From: UBA1206 sp045600105
GTDB lineage: Bacteria > Bacillota > Clostridia > Oscillospirales > CAG-382
Length of the DNA stretch: 64,000 nucleotides
Direction: 5' to 3'
Assembly (NCBI GenBank): GCA_045600105.1
Contig: JAZRXG010000006.1
Coordinates: forward strand, 55,710-119,709
The position numbers were made by a program, and so were the translations under genes. Below, in pieces: positions 41,184 to 50,326 of this stretch (the stretch's first letter is position 1; each line of letters opens with the position of its first letter). The notes under the pieces are model-generated. The model worked only from the letters and a program-made list of their open reading frames with translations. It searched no databases and was not told the DNA's origin.

Positions 41184-43313
41184 ATGGAATTTTATACCGC
41201 TTCATACGAGCCGCGTCCCGTGAGACTCAACGAAAAAACGAGGCTTTTCGCCTGGGAATCACTGAATCACAGATACGGACTCGACACAGAAAAAACACCT
41301 TATGTCAGTCTTGATGACATAAAAAACTTCGATTCTCTTACGGATATTGACAAATATGACATTTCAGTAGAACGAATAGCGCGTGACTGCCCTATAAGAA
41401 TATGCGAAAACGAACGTATCAGCGGTGCGGCAACACTCGGCATGGCAATAAATCATTGGGTCCCCGCTTCGTTTAACGGAAAAGTCTGGTGTTACGGAGT
41501 CAGTCATCTTACCGTTGATTTCGCAAAAGTACTGCGTATCGGCTGGAACGGGATAGAAAAAGAGGTCACTTCCTCACTTGACGGAAAGACCGACGAAAAA
41601 GAAAAAAGATTCCTCACAAGCTGTCTCCGCTGCATCAATGCGTTGCGAACGTGGCACGCGAGATACCTTGACGCACTTGAAGGAAAAAGCGAATACAAAG
41701 AAAATCACGAAAATCTGTTGAAAGTGCCGTTTTCACCGGCGAAAACTTTTCACGAAGCACTTCAGAGCATATGGTTCACGTTCGCTTTTCTCAGACTTTG
41801 CGGCTGCTGGCCGGGATTCGGAAGACTCGACGCAATGCTGTATCCGTATCTAAAAAAAGACCTTGCCGAGGGCAGGACCACTATTGAAGACGCACGCGAT
41901 GTGCTCGCTCACTTTTTCATAAAGGGCTGCGAATGGATCACCGGCAAAAACGTCGGAAGCGGAGATGCCCAGCATTATCAGAACATAGTGATCTCAGGCA
42001 TCGATGAGAACGGAAACGACGTGACGAACGACGTGACGTATCTCATACTCGACGTTATAGAAGAGCTTTCGATAAGCGACTTCCCGACTGTCGTAAGACT
42101 CAGCTCAAAAACGGACGAAAAGCTGCTTCGCCGCACGGCGGAGGTCATCCGTCACGGAGGCGGCACCGTTGCCGTTTATAACGAAGACATGATAATATCT
42201 TCGCTCACGAAATACGGTTATCCGCTGTGTGAGGCACGCGAATTCGCAAACGACGGATGCTGGGAGATACAGATACCCGGCAAAACGTGCTTCAGCTACG
42301 TTCCGTTCGATTCTTTAAGACTATTTCAAAAATACACTCTCGACGACTATTCGGGTGCCGTTGCCTACGACTGCTTTGAAGATATGTTCGAGTCCTATAA
42401 AGCGGCGCTCACGGATCAGGTCGGAGCGATTTTCGACAGAGCGATGAGATCGTTTGAATCTCCCGACGTTCCTCCCGAAAAAATGGTGTGGAAAGACGCT
42501 CTTCCCTGCACGCTCGTTTCGCTTCTCGAAGAGGGATGCATCCAAAAAGGTCGTTCGTATTTTGAGGGCGGTCCCGTATATACGGTCATTTCTCCCCATA
42601 TCGGCGGTATTCCCGACGTGGCAAACGCCATGTACGCAATAAAAAAGTTCGTCTTTGACGAAAAAAAGCTTACTTTTGCCGAATTTACGGAAGTTTTGAA
42701 AAACGATTGGGAAAATCACGAGGAGCTGCGTCTTTACGTCAAGAACCGCTATTCGTATTACGGCAACGACAACGACGAGGTCGATTGCATTGCGTCCGAC
42801 ATACTCAGCGCGTTTTCCGCAATCTGCGCGTCGTTCGACGGGCGTTCGCCCATCAGTTTTCCGTCGGGCGTCTCAACTTTCGGCAGACAGATAGAATGGT
42901 CGGCGTCGCGGCTTGCATCGCCGCACGGCAGAAAAAAAGGCGACGTCCTTTCGGGCAACTGCTCTCCGACACCGGGAAGCGATGCCAAAGGCGCCACCGC
43001 GATAATACGGTCCTACTGCAAGTCTGACCTGTCAGAACAGGTCACGGGAGCGGCGCTCGATATGCCGCTGCTTCCGTCCTCGATAAAAGGCGAGGAAGGA
43101 CTTGAAGCGATAATATCCCTGCTTCGCGGATTCGTCTGTCTCGGCGGCTGCTTCATGCAGATAGACGCCGTGAACGCCGATGTTCTGCGTGACGCGCAGG
43201 AACACCCCGAGAATTATCAGACGCTTTCGGTGCGCGTTTCGGGATGGAACGCACGGTTCGTCACGCTCAACCGCGCGTGGCAGAATATGATCATCGAGAG
43301 GGATACGAAATGA
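41184..43313 (+). CDS. Glycyl radical enzyme of unassigned substrate (PFL/diol-dehydratase superfamily)
   Basis: A 709-residue glycyl radical enzyme, shorter than most (about 760-850). The glycyl loop is VRVSGWNARFV with Gly near residue 687, 23 residues from the end. The thiyl-radical Cys is near 359 in FANDGCWEIQIPG, i.e. GCxE as in the dehydratases and lyases rather than the double Cys of pyruvate formate-lyase. ATG at 41184 is chosen because CGGAGG lies 8 nt before it; the frame extends further into the previous gene. The next gene, overlapping by 4 nt, is its activase. The substrate is not predictable: none of the choline, glycerol, 4-hydroxyphenylacetate or benzylsuccinate family signatures is obvious to me. 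Confidence 0.85.
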   Translation: MEFYTASYEPRPVRLNEKTRLFAWESLNHRYGLDTEKTPYVSLDDIKNFDSLTDIDKYDISVERIARDCPIRICENERISGAATLGMAINHWVPASFNGKVWCYGVSHLTVDFAKVLRIGWNGIEKEVTSSLDGKTDEKEKRFLTSCLRCINALRTWHARYLDALEGKSEYKENHENLLKVPFSPAKTFHEALQSIWFTFAFLRLCGCWPGFGRLDAMLYPYLKKDLAEGRTTIEDARDVLAHFFIKGCEWITGKNVGSGDAQHYQNIVISGIDENGNDVTNDVTYLILDVIEELSISDFPTVVRLSSKTDEKLLRRTAEVIRHGGGTVAVYNEDMIISSLTKYGYPLCEAREFANDGCWEIQIPGKTCFSYVPFDSLRLFQKYTLDDYSGAVAYDCFEDMFESYKAALTDQVGAIFDRAMRSFESPDVPPEKMVWKDALPCTLVSLLEEGCIQKGRSYFEGGPVYTVISPHIGGIPDVANAMYAIKKFVFDEKKLTFAEFTEVLKNDWENHEELRLYVKNRYSYYGNDNDEVDCIASDILSAFSAICASFDGRSPISFPSGVSTFGRQIEWSASRLASPHGRKKGDVLSGNCSPTPGSDAKGATAIIRSYCKSDLSEQVTGAALDMPLLPSSIKGEEGLEAIISLLRGFVCLGGCFMQIDAVNADVLRDAQEHPENYQTLSVRVSGWNARFVTLNRAWQNMIIERDTK

Positions 43314-44173
43314 ATATCCGTATAAGCGCCATACAGCGTTTCTGTATGCACGACGGTCCGGGTGTGCGCACGACGGTCTTTTTGAAAGGATGTCCGCTGA
43401 AATGCGCGTGGTGTCACAATCCCGAAACGCAGTCATTCGGAAATCGGGTCTATTACGACGAAACGAAATGCCTGTTTTGCGGAGCGTGCGCTGAAATATG
43501 CGAAAACGGATGCCACGTTTTTGAAAACGGAAAACACGTCTTTCGGCGCGAAAAATGCGTCTCGTGCGGGAAATGCGCTTCCGTCTGTCCGTCGTCATCC
43601 CTTGAGAACGATTCAAAGATCATGACGGACGATGAGGTTTTCGCGGAGGTCATGAGGGACGTTCCGTTTTACGGCAAAAACGGGGGTGTTACACTGTCCG
43701 GCGGCGAACCCATGGCGCACCCCGAAGAAACGATATCGCTTCTCGCGCGTTTCAAAAATGCCGGCATAAACACAGCCATTGAAACGTCCGGTCATTTTGA
43801 CGAAAAATACGTTTCTCCGTTGTGTGAGGTCTGCGATATCCTGCTTTGGGACATCAAGGACACGGACGCCGCAAGGCACGGGGATTACACCGGCGTGTCT
43901 AACGAAAAGATACTTTCAAACCTGCGTCTTGCCGATTCGCTCGGCGCGAAAATCATCCTGCGCTGCGTAATGGTGGAAGGCGTAAACCACGAAAAAGATC
44001 ATATTTCAAGGTTGTATGAACTTAAAAACGGTCTTTCGTCCTGCGTCGGCATCGACTTTCTTCCCTATCACCCGATGGGCGACTCAAAATGCCGCCTTCT
44101 CGGCATCGACGCGTCTTTTCACGGAGAAAGCCATATTCCGAAAGAACCGCTCTGGAAAACGAATAAAAAGTAA
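43310..44173 (+). CDS. Glycyl-radical-enzyme activating enzyme (radical SAM)
   Basis: A protein of about 287 residues. The radical SAM cluster is GCPLKCAWCHNPET (CxxxCxxC), preceded by FCMHDGPGVRTTVFLKG, the standard activase opening. Two ferredoxin-like [4Fe-4S] motifs follow (CLFCGACAEICENGC and CVSCGKCASVC), as in dehydratase activases but not in PflA. GGVTLSGGEP and IDFLPYHPMGDSK are conserved. It installs the glycyl radical on the enzyme encoded just upstream. Start overlaps that gene's stop (ATGA). Confidence 0.93.
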   Translation: MNIRISAIQRFCMHDGPGVRTTVFLKGCPLKCAWCHNPETQSFGNRVYYDETKCLFCGACAEICENGCHVFENGKHVFRREKCVSCGKCASVCPSSSLENDSKIMTDDEVFAEVMRDVPFYGKNGGVTLSGGEPMAHPEETISLLARFKNAGINTAIETSGHFDEKYVSPLCEVCDILLWDIKDTDAARHGDYTGVSNEKILSNLRLADSLGAKIILRCVMVEGVNHEKDHISRLYELKNGLSSCVGIDFLPYHPMGDSKCRLLGIDASFHGESHIPKEPLWKTNKK

Positions 44174-44182
44174 TGGTGGATC

Positions 44183-44698
44183 ATGATGAATACCGATTAC
44201 AAAACAGAATGTCTTTCTTTTCTGCTTGACAGGTCGTGTCTTGCCGAAAAATACTATCCGCTTATCGCATACAGAGAAACGCTTGTCACTTATTTTACGG
44301 AGAATGGCTGCAAAAGAAAAAGCGATATTCAAAAGTTTCCTGATGACGTATTTGTAAAAACTGGGCTTGATGATACGCTGATAAGACTTTTCAGAAGGTT
44401 TCTCGCTCTTTACGATCCGTCGGCTCAGAAGTTCCGCGAAATAGAAAAGCTTTGTCCCGACGGCGAAACCGCCGCGTCTTTCAAAGAACTGTATCATCTG
44501 CCGGGAGTCAAGTACGTGCGTGCAAAGTTGTATTATCTTTCGGGATTCAGAACGCTCGAGGATATCGCGTCGTCAACGGTCGACGAGATACTCAAAAAGA
44601 CGGCGGACACCATTGCCGAAAATGATCTTGACTGCATCGTTCCGCTGCCCAAAGAAGTCAGAACGCATATCGCGGTCGCCAAAGCGTTCACGCTGTAA
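44183..44698 (+). CDS. Small helix-hairpin-helix protein linked to the glycyl radical enzyme
   Basis: A 171-residue, mostly helical protein that I do not recognise as a named family. The segment LYHLPGVKYVRAKLYYLSGF, followed by RTLEDIASSTVDEIL (about residues 103-137), has the form of a helix-hairpin-helix or DUF4332-like unit: LPGV, then an Ala/Leu helix, then a GF-x-T-LEDIA turn. No signal peptide, no cysteine motif. It lies 9 nt after the activase with RBS GGTGGATC, so it is part of the same transcript. HhH units of this type can bind nucleic acid or act in helical protein contacts; the role here is unknown. Confidence 0.65.
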   Translation: MMNTDYKTECLSFLLDRSCLAEKYYPLIAYRETLVTYFTENGCKRKSDIQKFPDDVFVKTGLDDTLIRLFRRFLALYDPSAQKFREIEKLCPDGETAASFKELYHLPGVKYVRAKLYYLSGFRTLEDIASSTVDEILKKTADTIAENDLDCIVPLPKEVRTHIAVAKAFTL

Positions 44699-44731
44699 AA
44701 ATCATAGACATAATTTCCCTGCCTCTATGGT

Positions 44732-44776
44732 GAAAAAAGATACCCGCTGAGTTCTGTTTCAGCGGGTATCTTCATT
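44732..44776. terminator. Terminator between the GRE operon and the MerR pseudogene
   Basis: Perfect 12-bp stem GATACCCGCTGA/TCAGCGGGTATC (44739-44750, 44759-44770). On the minus strand TTTTTTCACC follows, and on the plus strand TTCATTC. Confidence 0.75.
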
Positions 44777-44811
44777 CAGCACGTCAATCAGGGTATTTGT
44801 CTCTTCACTTC

Positions 44812-45448
44812 TTATTTTATCGGCAGCTGCACTTCGGTAAGCCAATCGCCGACGGACTCCTTGTTCCAAATGCCGTCAATATAGCTTTCTCTCGCAAGAC
44901 CCGCAATTTCATAACCGTTCTTTTCGGCATACTTCATAATGTAAGAGTAGGCTTCGCCTATGTTATCGTATGCGCCCTTGTGATAAATGCTCAAAACCTT
45001 TGCGGCAGGCAGCGTTCTGAAGCTGATATGTTCGTTTTCTTTGCCGAAGGTCGTGACCGCCTCGTTATGACGCACCCGGACGTTTGATTCCTTATATTCA
45101 CCGTCAGGATACTCGCAGAACTCATAAGGCGGCTCCGCGCATTTTATGCCGGGATTCAGCTTCAGACATTCCTCTCCGACAGACGGGATCCACTGCATGG
45201 CGTCTTCATATTTGTCAAGCACCGTTTCAGATGAATAAACGATCATCTCCGGGATCTCTTTCAATGGATAATCCGAGCTGTCTGAATGACCTGATCTTTG
45301 CCGCGGTTTCAAGCTGAACTGTTTCATAGAAACGGTACCCCGTCCATTCGTCAACGGACGCGGGGATCAGAAGCTTTTCTTTTTCGTAAAACCTTAACGC
45401 CTTTACCGTGGTATGCGATAACTTGGAGAACTCTCCGATCTTGAGCAT
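44812..45448 (-). pseudogene. Broken MerR-family regulator with GyrI-like effector domain
   Basis: The N-terminal frame (start 45448) encodes a MerR DNA-binding domain: LKIGEFSKLSHTTVKALRFY and TGYRFYETVQLETAAKI, ending at LGLSI. Immediately after, the frame shifts by one nucleotide near 45270 (ATTGAAAGAGAT). The other frame continues with the middle and end of a GyrI-like effector-binding domain (AMQWIPSVGEECLKLNP, ALLSIYHKGAY-like LSIYHKGAYDNIG, LTEVQLPIK). The coiled-coil linker and first part of the effector domain are also shorter than usual. I read it as a frameshifted, internally deleted gene. Confidence 0.7.
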
Positions 45449-45579
45449 AATTGCCGCCTCCATTTCCATCACGTAAGAGATCATATCTTATCCTCTTGGA
45501 GGAGAGTCAATGGTTTTTTCAATAATTTTTCCGAAATATTCAGTCGATATTTCTTAAGCAAGCAGGTTTGCCTATGCAA

Positions 45580-45611
45580 ATTATCAAAAAGGGCTGTTTC
45601 GGCAGCCCTTT
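45580..45611 (-). terminator. Terminator of the ADP-ribosylglycohydrolase/DUF4434 operon
   Basis: Minus-strand stem AAAGGGCTG/CAGCCCTTT (45611-45603 with 45596-45588), then TTTGAT. Confidence 0.75.
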
Positions 45612-45615
45612 GATT

Positions 45616-46563
45616 TTATTTGTTGTTCGCGAGGAAAGCTTTGTATTCGTTCCAATATCTTTCGGCTTCCTTATATCCGGTGTGAGCGATGGAATCGGGG
45701 TTCGAGAAAAGTCCCTGAAAGATGAAAACGAGAGTGCGGTCAACGTAGGGAGTGACGGCTTTGAGCTGAGCTTCGAGACGCTTCCATTCGGCGGGGATAA
45801 GCGGAGTTTCCTTTACGTTGTCCTTGCCTTCCCACGTGAAGGTCTCGACGTCTGCCCAAAGGACGCTTCTCTGCGATTTGTCGTGCGCTTTGCGAAGAAC
45901 GGAGAAAGCGCGTTCGGAGCCGGCGATATCCGTCGCGTAGCAGCCTACGGTGTCCTGATAAGCGATGATGTCAACGTCGAGCCTGTCAAGCTGGCTCACG
46001 AATTTGTCGTCGTATACGGCGCTTGACGTCCCGTAAGGGGCGGTGAGTATCTTTGCCTTCGGCATAAGCTCGCGTCCGAGCTTTGAAGATAAGTTGATGT
46101 ATTCGATGAATTCGTCGTTGAAATACGGATGCAGATAAGATTCGTTCGCCCAGTACCAGCCGTAAAAGCTCTTGTGATGTCCGTATTTTTCGGCAAGCTC
46201 TTCCATAAGAAGGCTGCGGATCTTTACGTTTTCCTTGTCCATCAGCGGGAAACCGCCGACATAGTCGTTGGACATGAAGACATTCATTCCGAGCTTGTCG
46301 CAGGCGGTCATAACCACTTCGAGCGGGTCGGAGACCGCCATTTTCGCCTGAGGCGCAAGCTTGGTGGGGAACGTGGCAAGTCCGTCTTCGGCAACGGTGT
46401 TGCAGAGCACGATGTATTCGATGCCGACTGAACGCATATCGGCGATAAGAGCCTCCCACTGTTCGGCAGAATAGCCTATGCAGGCGTCGTTCCAGTAGTA
46501 GTGGCGTCTGTCTGCCCAATAGATCGAAAACCAGGTACCGGTGATCGGTTTGATGATACTCAT
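45616..46563 (-). CDS. DUF4434-type TIM-barrel protein
   Basis: A 315-residue protein of the DUF4434 kind, related to glycoside hydrolase barrels. It opens PITGTWFSIYWADRRHYYWND and has DMRSVGIEYIVL, KLGMNVFMSNDY, SFYGWYWANESYLHPYF (a conserved acidic position after the strand) and DVDIIAYQDTVG. No signal peptide is visible, so it would act inside the cell. Probably acts on a sugar-containing substrate. It follows the ADP-ribosylglycohydrolase gene by 13 nt on the same transcript. Confidence 0.75.
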   Translation of the reverse strand: MSIIKPITGTWFSIYWADRRHYYWNDACIGYSAEQWEALIADMRSVGIEYIVLCNTVAEDGLATFPTKLAPQAKMAVSDPLEVVMTACDKLGMNVFMSNDYVGGFPLMDKENVKIRSLLMEELAEKYGHHKSFYGWYWANESYLHPYFNDEFIEYINLSSKLGRELMPKAKILTAPYGTSSAVYDDKFVSQLDRLDVDIIAYQDTVGCYATDIAGSERAFSVLRKAHDKSQRSVLWADVETFTWEGKDNVKETPLIPAEWKRLEAQLKAVTPYVDRTLVFIFQGLFSNPDSIAHTGYKEAERYWNEYKAFLANNK

Positions 46564-46576
46564 ATTTTGTCTCTCC

Positions 46577-47896
46577 TTATATTTTTTCTGAAATTTCCTT
46601 GCATTTCATGGCAAAGTCTTTTATCGAGGCGTTGTCGTAGCCCGTGATGCCGCTGCTGAACGTGTCGCGAAGCGGCGACGCGAAACGGTCGGGTATATTC
46701 TCCGCTCCGACGAACCCGCCCATGAATGAACCGACGGTGGCGCAGCTGCAGTCGGTGTCCATCCCGCAATGAAGGGCGGAACACACCGCTTCGGCAAAGT
46801 CGCCGCGGGAGCGGAATATGCTCGCGATACAGACGGCGGAATTGTTTATGGCGTGGACAAAGCCGTATTTTTGCATTTCGTTTTCAATTCTGTCATACAT
46901 TTCTTCCCTGCTGTTTGCGGAAAGACCTATTTCTTTCGCTTTCAGCATCGACGCGTAAAAACGCGATCTTTTCGGAACGAACGACAGCGCTTTTTCAAAG
47001 CATCCGTCTATCGTATCCGTATTGAAAGCGGAAGAAATCAAAGCGGCGAAGAACATCGCCGAATATATGCCGTTCTTCTGATGCGAGAGATACGCGTCCG
47101 AAAACGCGGCTTTTGCCGCTTTGGCGGGTCTGCCGGCAGCGCAGTAAGCGTATGCGTCGATCCTTATCTGCGCGCCTATCCATTCACGGTACGGGTTGCG
47201 GTAAAAGTTGACCTTGCTCGCCTTCAGCGTTTCCATTGCGTTTTCGGGTCTGCCCCACGGACCGAACGAATCGACCGACGCGAAATTGAGATACGCCTGA
47301 TTTTCGGCGGTGCAGATATATCTGTAAGGCAGATTATACATCCAATGCGCACCGACGTCGTAGGTGTCGAAATCGTAGCCCTTGCTTTGGAGCAGCTTGT
47401 ATCCGAGCACGGTGAAGCGTATGTCGTCGTCCATCGGCATACCTTTAATATTTTCGTCTGTGGCGATCCCGTTGTTGGTCTTGTCGCCCGAATGCGTGGG
47501 AACGTAGCCGTTTATCGGGTATTTTCCCGCGTTCTTATACCATTCGGCAATGGACTGCGACGTCCACAGTTCGACGGGCTGTCCGAGAGCGCAGCCGACG
47601 CATCTGCCGAGCCACGCGCCGTGATATTTTGAAAACGGTATGTTTCCGGCTTCTCCGTCGGTGACGGGGGACGATTCGCCAAGTATTTCGTCGTACTCGC
47701 TCGGTTCAAAGTAACCGAAATCGCTTCTGTACGGTGACGATACGAGCTTGTCGTAAAGGACGTTCAGCCTTGCGATATCGCCCTTGCATTCGTTTATTTT
47801 TCCAATACATTCGTCTTTGTTTATGTCTCTGCCCTCCTCGACGAGTTCGTCGAGCTCCTCGCGGATGAGGACTTCGAGCTTCTGGTATCCTGCCAC
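46577..47896 (-). CDS. ADP-ribosylglycohydrolase-family protein
   Basis: A 439-residue protein with a ~90-residue helical N-terminal part and an ADP-ribosylglycohydrolase (ARH, PF03747-like) domain. Signatures are YHGAWLGRCVGCALGQPVE at the domain start, the metal ligands MPMDDDIRFTVLGYKLL, and CGMDTDCSCATVGSFMGG at the end. ARH enzymes cleave ADP-ribose from arginine, dinitrogenase reductase or O-acetyl-ADP-ribose; many bacterial ones may act on other N-glycosidic substrates. A GTG start at 47896 fits the AGGAG 9 nt upstream. First gene of a two-gene operon with a near-consensus promoter. Confidence 0.88.
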   Translation of the reverse strand: MAGYQKLEVLIREELDELVEEGRDINKDECIGKINECKGDIARLNVLYDKLVSSPYRSDFGYFEPSEYDEILGESSPVTDGEAGNIPFSKYHGAWLGRCVGCALGQPVELWTSQSIAEWYKNAGKYPINGYVPTHSGDKTNNGIATDENIKGMPMDDDIRFTVLGYKLLQSKGYDFDTYDVGAHWMYNLPYRYICTAENQAYLNFASVDSFGPWGRPENAMETLKASKVNFYRNPYREWIGAQIRIDAYAYCAAGRPAKAAKAAFSDAYLSHQKNGIYSAMFFAALISSAFNTDTIDGCFEKALSFVPKRSRFYASMLKAKEIGLSANSREEMYDRIENEMQKYGFVHAINNSAVCIASIFRSRGDFAEAVCSALHCGMDTDCSCATVGSFMGGFVGAENIPDRFASPLRDTFSSGITGYDNASIKDFAMKCKEISEKI

Positions 47897-47917
47897 AGGT
47901 CATCACTCCTTTATTCG

Positions 47918-47946
47918 ATTATATATCATCGATTCCGTCAAGTCAA
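47918..47946 (-). promoter_or_regulatory. Promoter of the ADP-ribosylglycohydrolase operon
   Basis: Minus-strand TTGACT (47946-47941), 17-nt spacer, TATAAT (47923-47918). Confidence 0.75.
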
Positions 47947-47991
47947 TACAAAACCGCTTTCATATCGGTCAACTTCGTCAAAAAACGGTTA

Positions 47992-48020
47992 TTGACAATT
48001 CCGAAAAAATGTTATAATAT
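47992..48020 (+). promoter_or_regulatory. Promoter of the dockerin/SGNH gene
   Basis: TTGACA (47992-47997), 17-nt spacer, TAATAT (48015-48020), in a TATAATAT string. Confidence 0.7.
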
Positions 48021-48050
48021 ACGAACGTAAAAAATACTACGGGATTTCGG

Positions 48051-49094
48051 ATGGAGAAAATGAAAAAACGTATTTTTGCGGTCGCTTTTCCGCTCATCAT
48101 CGCGTTATGCGCCGTCTTTGCCGCGTCGGCTCTGAGGCCATCCTGCGACGTTGACGGAAACGGAAAGGTTGATATGGAAGACTACATTTCGCTTCGTCTT
48201 TCCGAAAGCGGAAAATATACGCTTTCAAAGACTTCTTCGATTTACGCCGATGTTGACGGCAGCGGGAGAGTGGACAAAAACGACAGCGATTTTCTGAGAA
48301 GTTATCTGCTCGGCAAAATGTACAACGTCAACGGCTCGTACGATCTGCCGTGTCAGGACGTGAGGTCGTACACGGTGAGCACGATAGGCAAATCGACCTA
48401 CGACTCTTTTTTCAACAATTCACTTTTTATCGGTCACTCGATAACTCTGCACTTCAAGAATTACGTCGATTATATGCGTTCAAGTTATCCGTCGTTCCTC
48501 GGGAACGCCGTGTTCTTCACGTCGGGCAGCTTCTCCGCGTATCACGATTCGCTCGACGTTTCGGACGTTTCGGGCAAAAAATCGCTTCATCCGTATTATA
48601 ACGGAGTCAAGATGACCTGCGCCGACGCGGTCGCCGCCTCGGGCTGCACGACGGTATACATTCAGGGGATGTCGCTCAACGAGCTCGGGCTCAACGGAGT
48701 CGACGGCACGTATAAATACACCGTCAGACTTTTTGATTCCATCAAGGCAAAATGCCCCAAGGTACGTATCGTCTTCCTTTCAAATACCTATCTCGTAAGC
48801 GATTTCAACGAAAGATACACATCGAAGAATTACAAGCTGACGAACGCCAACATAAAGAAGCTCAACAATATGCTTCTCGACTACTGCAATTCTAACGGGA
48901 TCGATTTCATCGACGTTACTTCCTGCACTTCGAAAAACGGCGTGCTCGAAGACAAATACTGCATCGACAACGGCGACGGCGGATGCGGCTGCCACATCAA
49001 CCGCACGGCGTACTGTTCGTGGATGGCGGTCCTTCGGAATTACGCCTATCTCAGGCACAACGGGATATATAAAAACCCGCCGAAATTCAACTGA
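48051..49094 (+). CDS. Secreted protein with dockerin type I module and SGNH-like domain
   Basis: A 347-residue exported protein. A signal peptide (IFAVAFPLIIALCAVFAASA) is followed directly by a type I dockerin: two calcium-loop repeats, CDVDGNGKVDMEDYISLR and YADVDGSGRVDKNDSDFLR, about residues 32-90. The remainder resembles an SGNH/GDSL-like domain (SLFIGHSITLHFKNY near 125-139, VYIQGMSLNELG, VRIVFLSNTY). In SGNH proteins the Ser after IGxS would be catalytic; here the motif is IGHS. Dockerins normally plug into cohesins of a cellulosome-like complex, but no cohesin or scaffoldin is in the window. A terminator follows. Confidence 0.8.
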   Translation: MEKMKKRIFAVAFPLIIALCAVFAASALRPSCDVDGNGKVDMEDYISLRLSESGKYTLSKTSSIYADVDGSGRVDKNDSDFLRSYLLGKMYNVNGSYDLPCQDVRSYTVSTIGKSTYDSFFNNSLFIGHSITLHFKNYVDYMRSSYPSFLGNAVFFTSGSFSAYHDSLDVSDVSGKKSLHPYYNGVKMTCADAVAASGCTTVYIQGMSLNELGLNGVDGTYKYTVRLFDSIKAKCPKVRIVFLSNTYLVSDFNERYTSKNYKLTNANIKKLNNMLLDYCNSNGIDFIDVTSCTSKNGVLEDKYCIDNGDGGCGCHINRTAYCSWMAVLRNYAYLRHNGIYKNPPKFN

Positions 49095-49107
49095 ACACAA
49101 AAAGCAA

Positions 49108-49142
49108 ACCGTCTTTGCAAAACACAAAGACGGTCGTTTTTT
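49108..49142 (+). terminator. Terminator of the dockerin/SGNH gene
   Basis: Stem ACCGTCTTTG (49108-49117) / CAAAGACGGT (49125-49134), then CGTTTTTTATT. Confidence 0.85.
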
Positions 49143-49148
49143 ATTCTG

Positions 49149-50267
49149 TTATTTCGCGACTGCGGTCTCGGGAGCAACGAATTTGAGTCCGAGAGCTTTC
49201 GCGACGTTGGCGTTTGTGCACATACCGTTGTAGATGTTGAGTCCGTTCGCAAGACCCTTGTCGAGAGTGACGGCTTTTTCAAGACCGTTTTCGGCGATCA
49301 GCATACCGTAACGGAAGGTGGCGTTGGAAAGTGCGACGGTGGAGGTGTGAGGAACGGCACCGGGCATATTGCCCACGCAGTAATGAACGATTCCCTCTTC
49401 GATGAAGATGGGATCGTCGTGAACGGTAACGTGGCTGCTCTCGCAGCATCCGCCCTGGTCAATGGCGATATCAACGATGACAGCGCCCTTCTTCATGAGC
49501 TTGAGGTGTTCACGTCTGACAAGCTTGGGGGTGGAGCCGCCGGGAACGAGTACGGAACCGATAACGAGGTCGGCTTCGGAAAGCGCTTTGCGGATATTTG
49601 CTTCGGTCGAATAAAGAGTGGTGACGGAAGCGCCGAATATGTCTTCGAGATATGCGAGTCTGTTGGGGTTGATGTCGAGGAGGGTGACCTGAGCGTCGAT
49701 ACCGACAGCCGCTTTTGCGGCGTAAGTTCCGGCAACGCCGCCGCCGATGATGACTATCTTGCCTCTCTGAACGCCGGGAACGCCGCCGAGAAGGATGCCT
49801 CTGCCGCCGAATTCTTTTTCAAGGTATTTGGCACCTTCCTGAATGGAAAGACGGCCCGCGATCTGGCTCATCGGACGGAGGCAGGGAAGGTTTCCGCTTG
49901 CGTCGGTGATGGTCTCGAAAGCGACTGCCTTGACGCCGTTCTTGAGGAGGGCGTCGGCAAGAGCGGGATTGGGAGCGAGGTGGAGATAGGTGTAAAGGAT
50001 AAGTCCTTTTTTGAGATATTTATATTCGCATTCTTCGGGCTCTTTGACCTTTACGATCATATCGGCTCTCGCGAATACTTCGGCGGGTTCTGCGACGATC
50101 TCGGCGCCTGCCCACTTGTAATCCTCATCGGTAAAGCCCGCGCCTTCTCCGGCGTGAGTTTCGACAAGAACGGTGTGACCTTTCGCCGTATATGCCGATA
50201 CGTTATCGGGCGTGAGCCCTACGCGGTATTCGTGATTCTTGAGTTCTTTTGTTGTTCCTATGATCAT
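49149..50267 (-). CDS. ald: Alanine dehydrogenase
   Basis: A protein of about 372 residues that interconverts L-alanine and pyruvate with NAD+. N-terminal signature MIIGTTKELKNHEYRVGLTP; substrate residues are in KVKEPEECEY and LHLAPN; the NAD fold is VIIGGGVAGTYAAKAAVG; the conserved DQGGCCESSH and VGNMPGAVPHTST follow. Start ATG at 50267 gives the family's normal N terminus after ACGGAGCATTTTT; the frame extends 16 codons further without a ribosome site. Monocistronic. Confidence 0.95.
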   Translation of the reverse strand: MIIGTTKELKNHEYRVGLTPDNVSAYTAKGHTVLVETHAGEGAGFTDEDYKWAGAEIVAEPAEVFARADMIVKVKEPEECEYKYLKKGLILYTYLHLAPNPALADALLKNGVKAVAFETITDASGNLPCLRPMSQIAGRLSIQEGAKYLEKEFGGRGILLGGVPGVQRGKIVIIGGGVAGTYAAKAAVGIDAQVTLLDINPNRLAYLEDIFGASVTTLYSTEANIRKALSEADLVIGSVLVPGGSTPKLVRREHLKLMKKGAVIVDIAIDQGGCCESSHVTVHDDPIFIEEGIVHYCVGNMPGAVPHTSTVALSNATFRYGMLIAENGLEKAVTLDKGLANGLNIYNGMCTNANVAKALGLKFVAPETAVAK

Positions 50268-50326
50268 AAAAATGCTCCGTTCTTTTTTAAGAATAATGAC
50301 GTCTTTTTTTGACAATCAATAGTATA

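Noticed and set aside
44739..44770. Insertion-sequence terminal repeat
   Set aside because: The palindrome is followed by a T run and lies between convergent genes; no transposase frame is nearby, so a terminator explains it.
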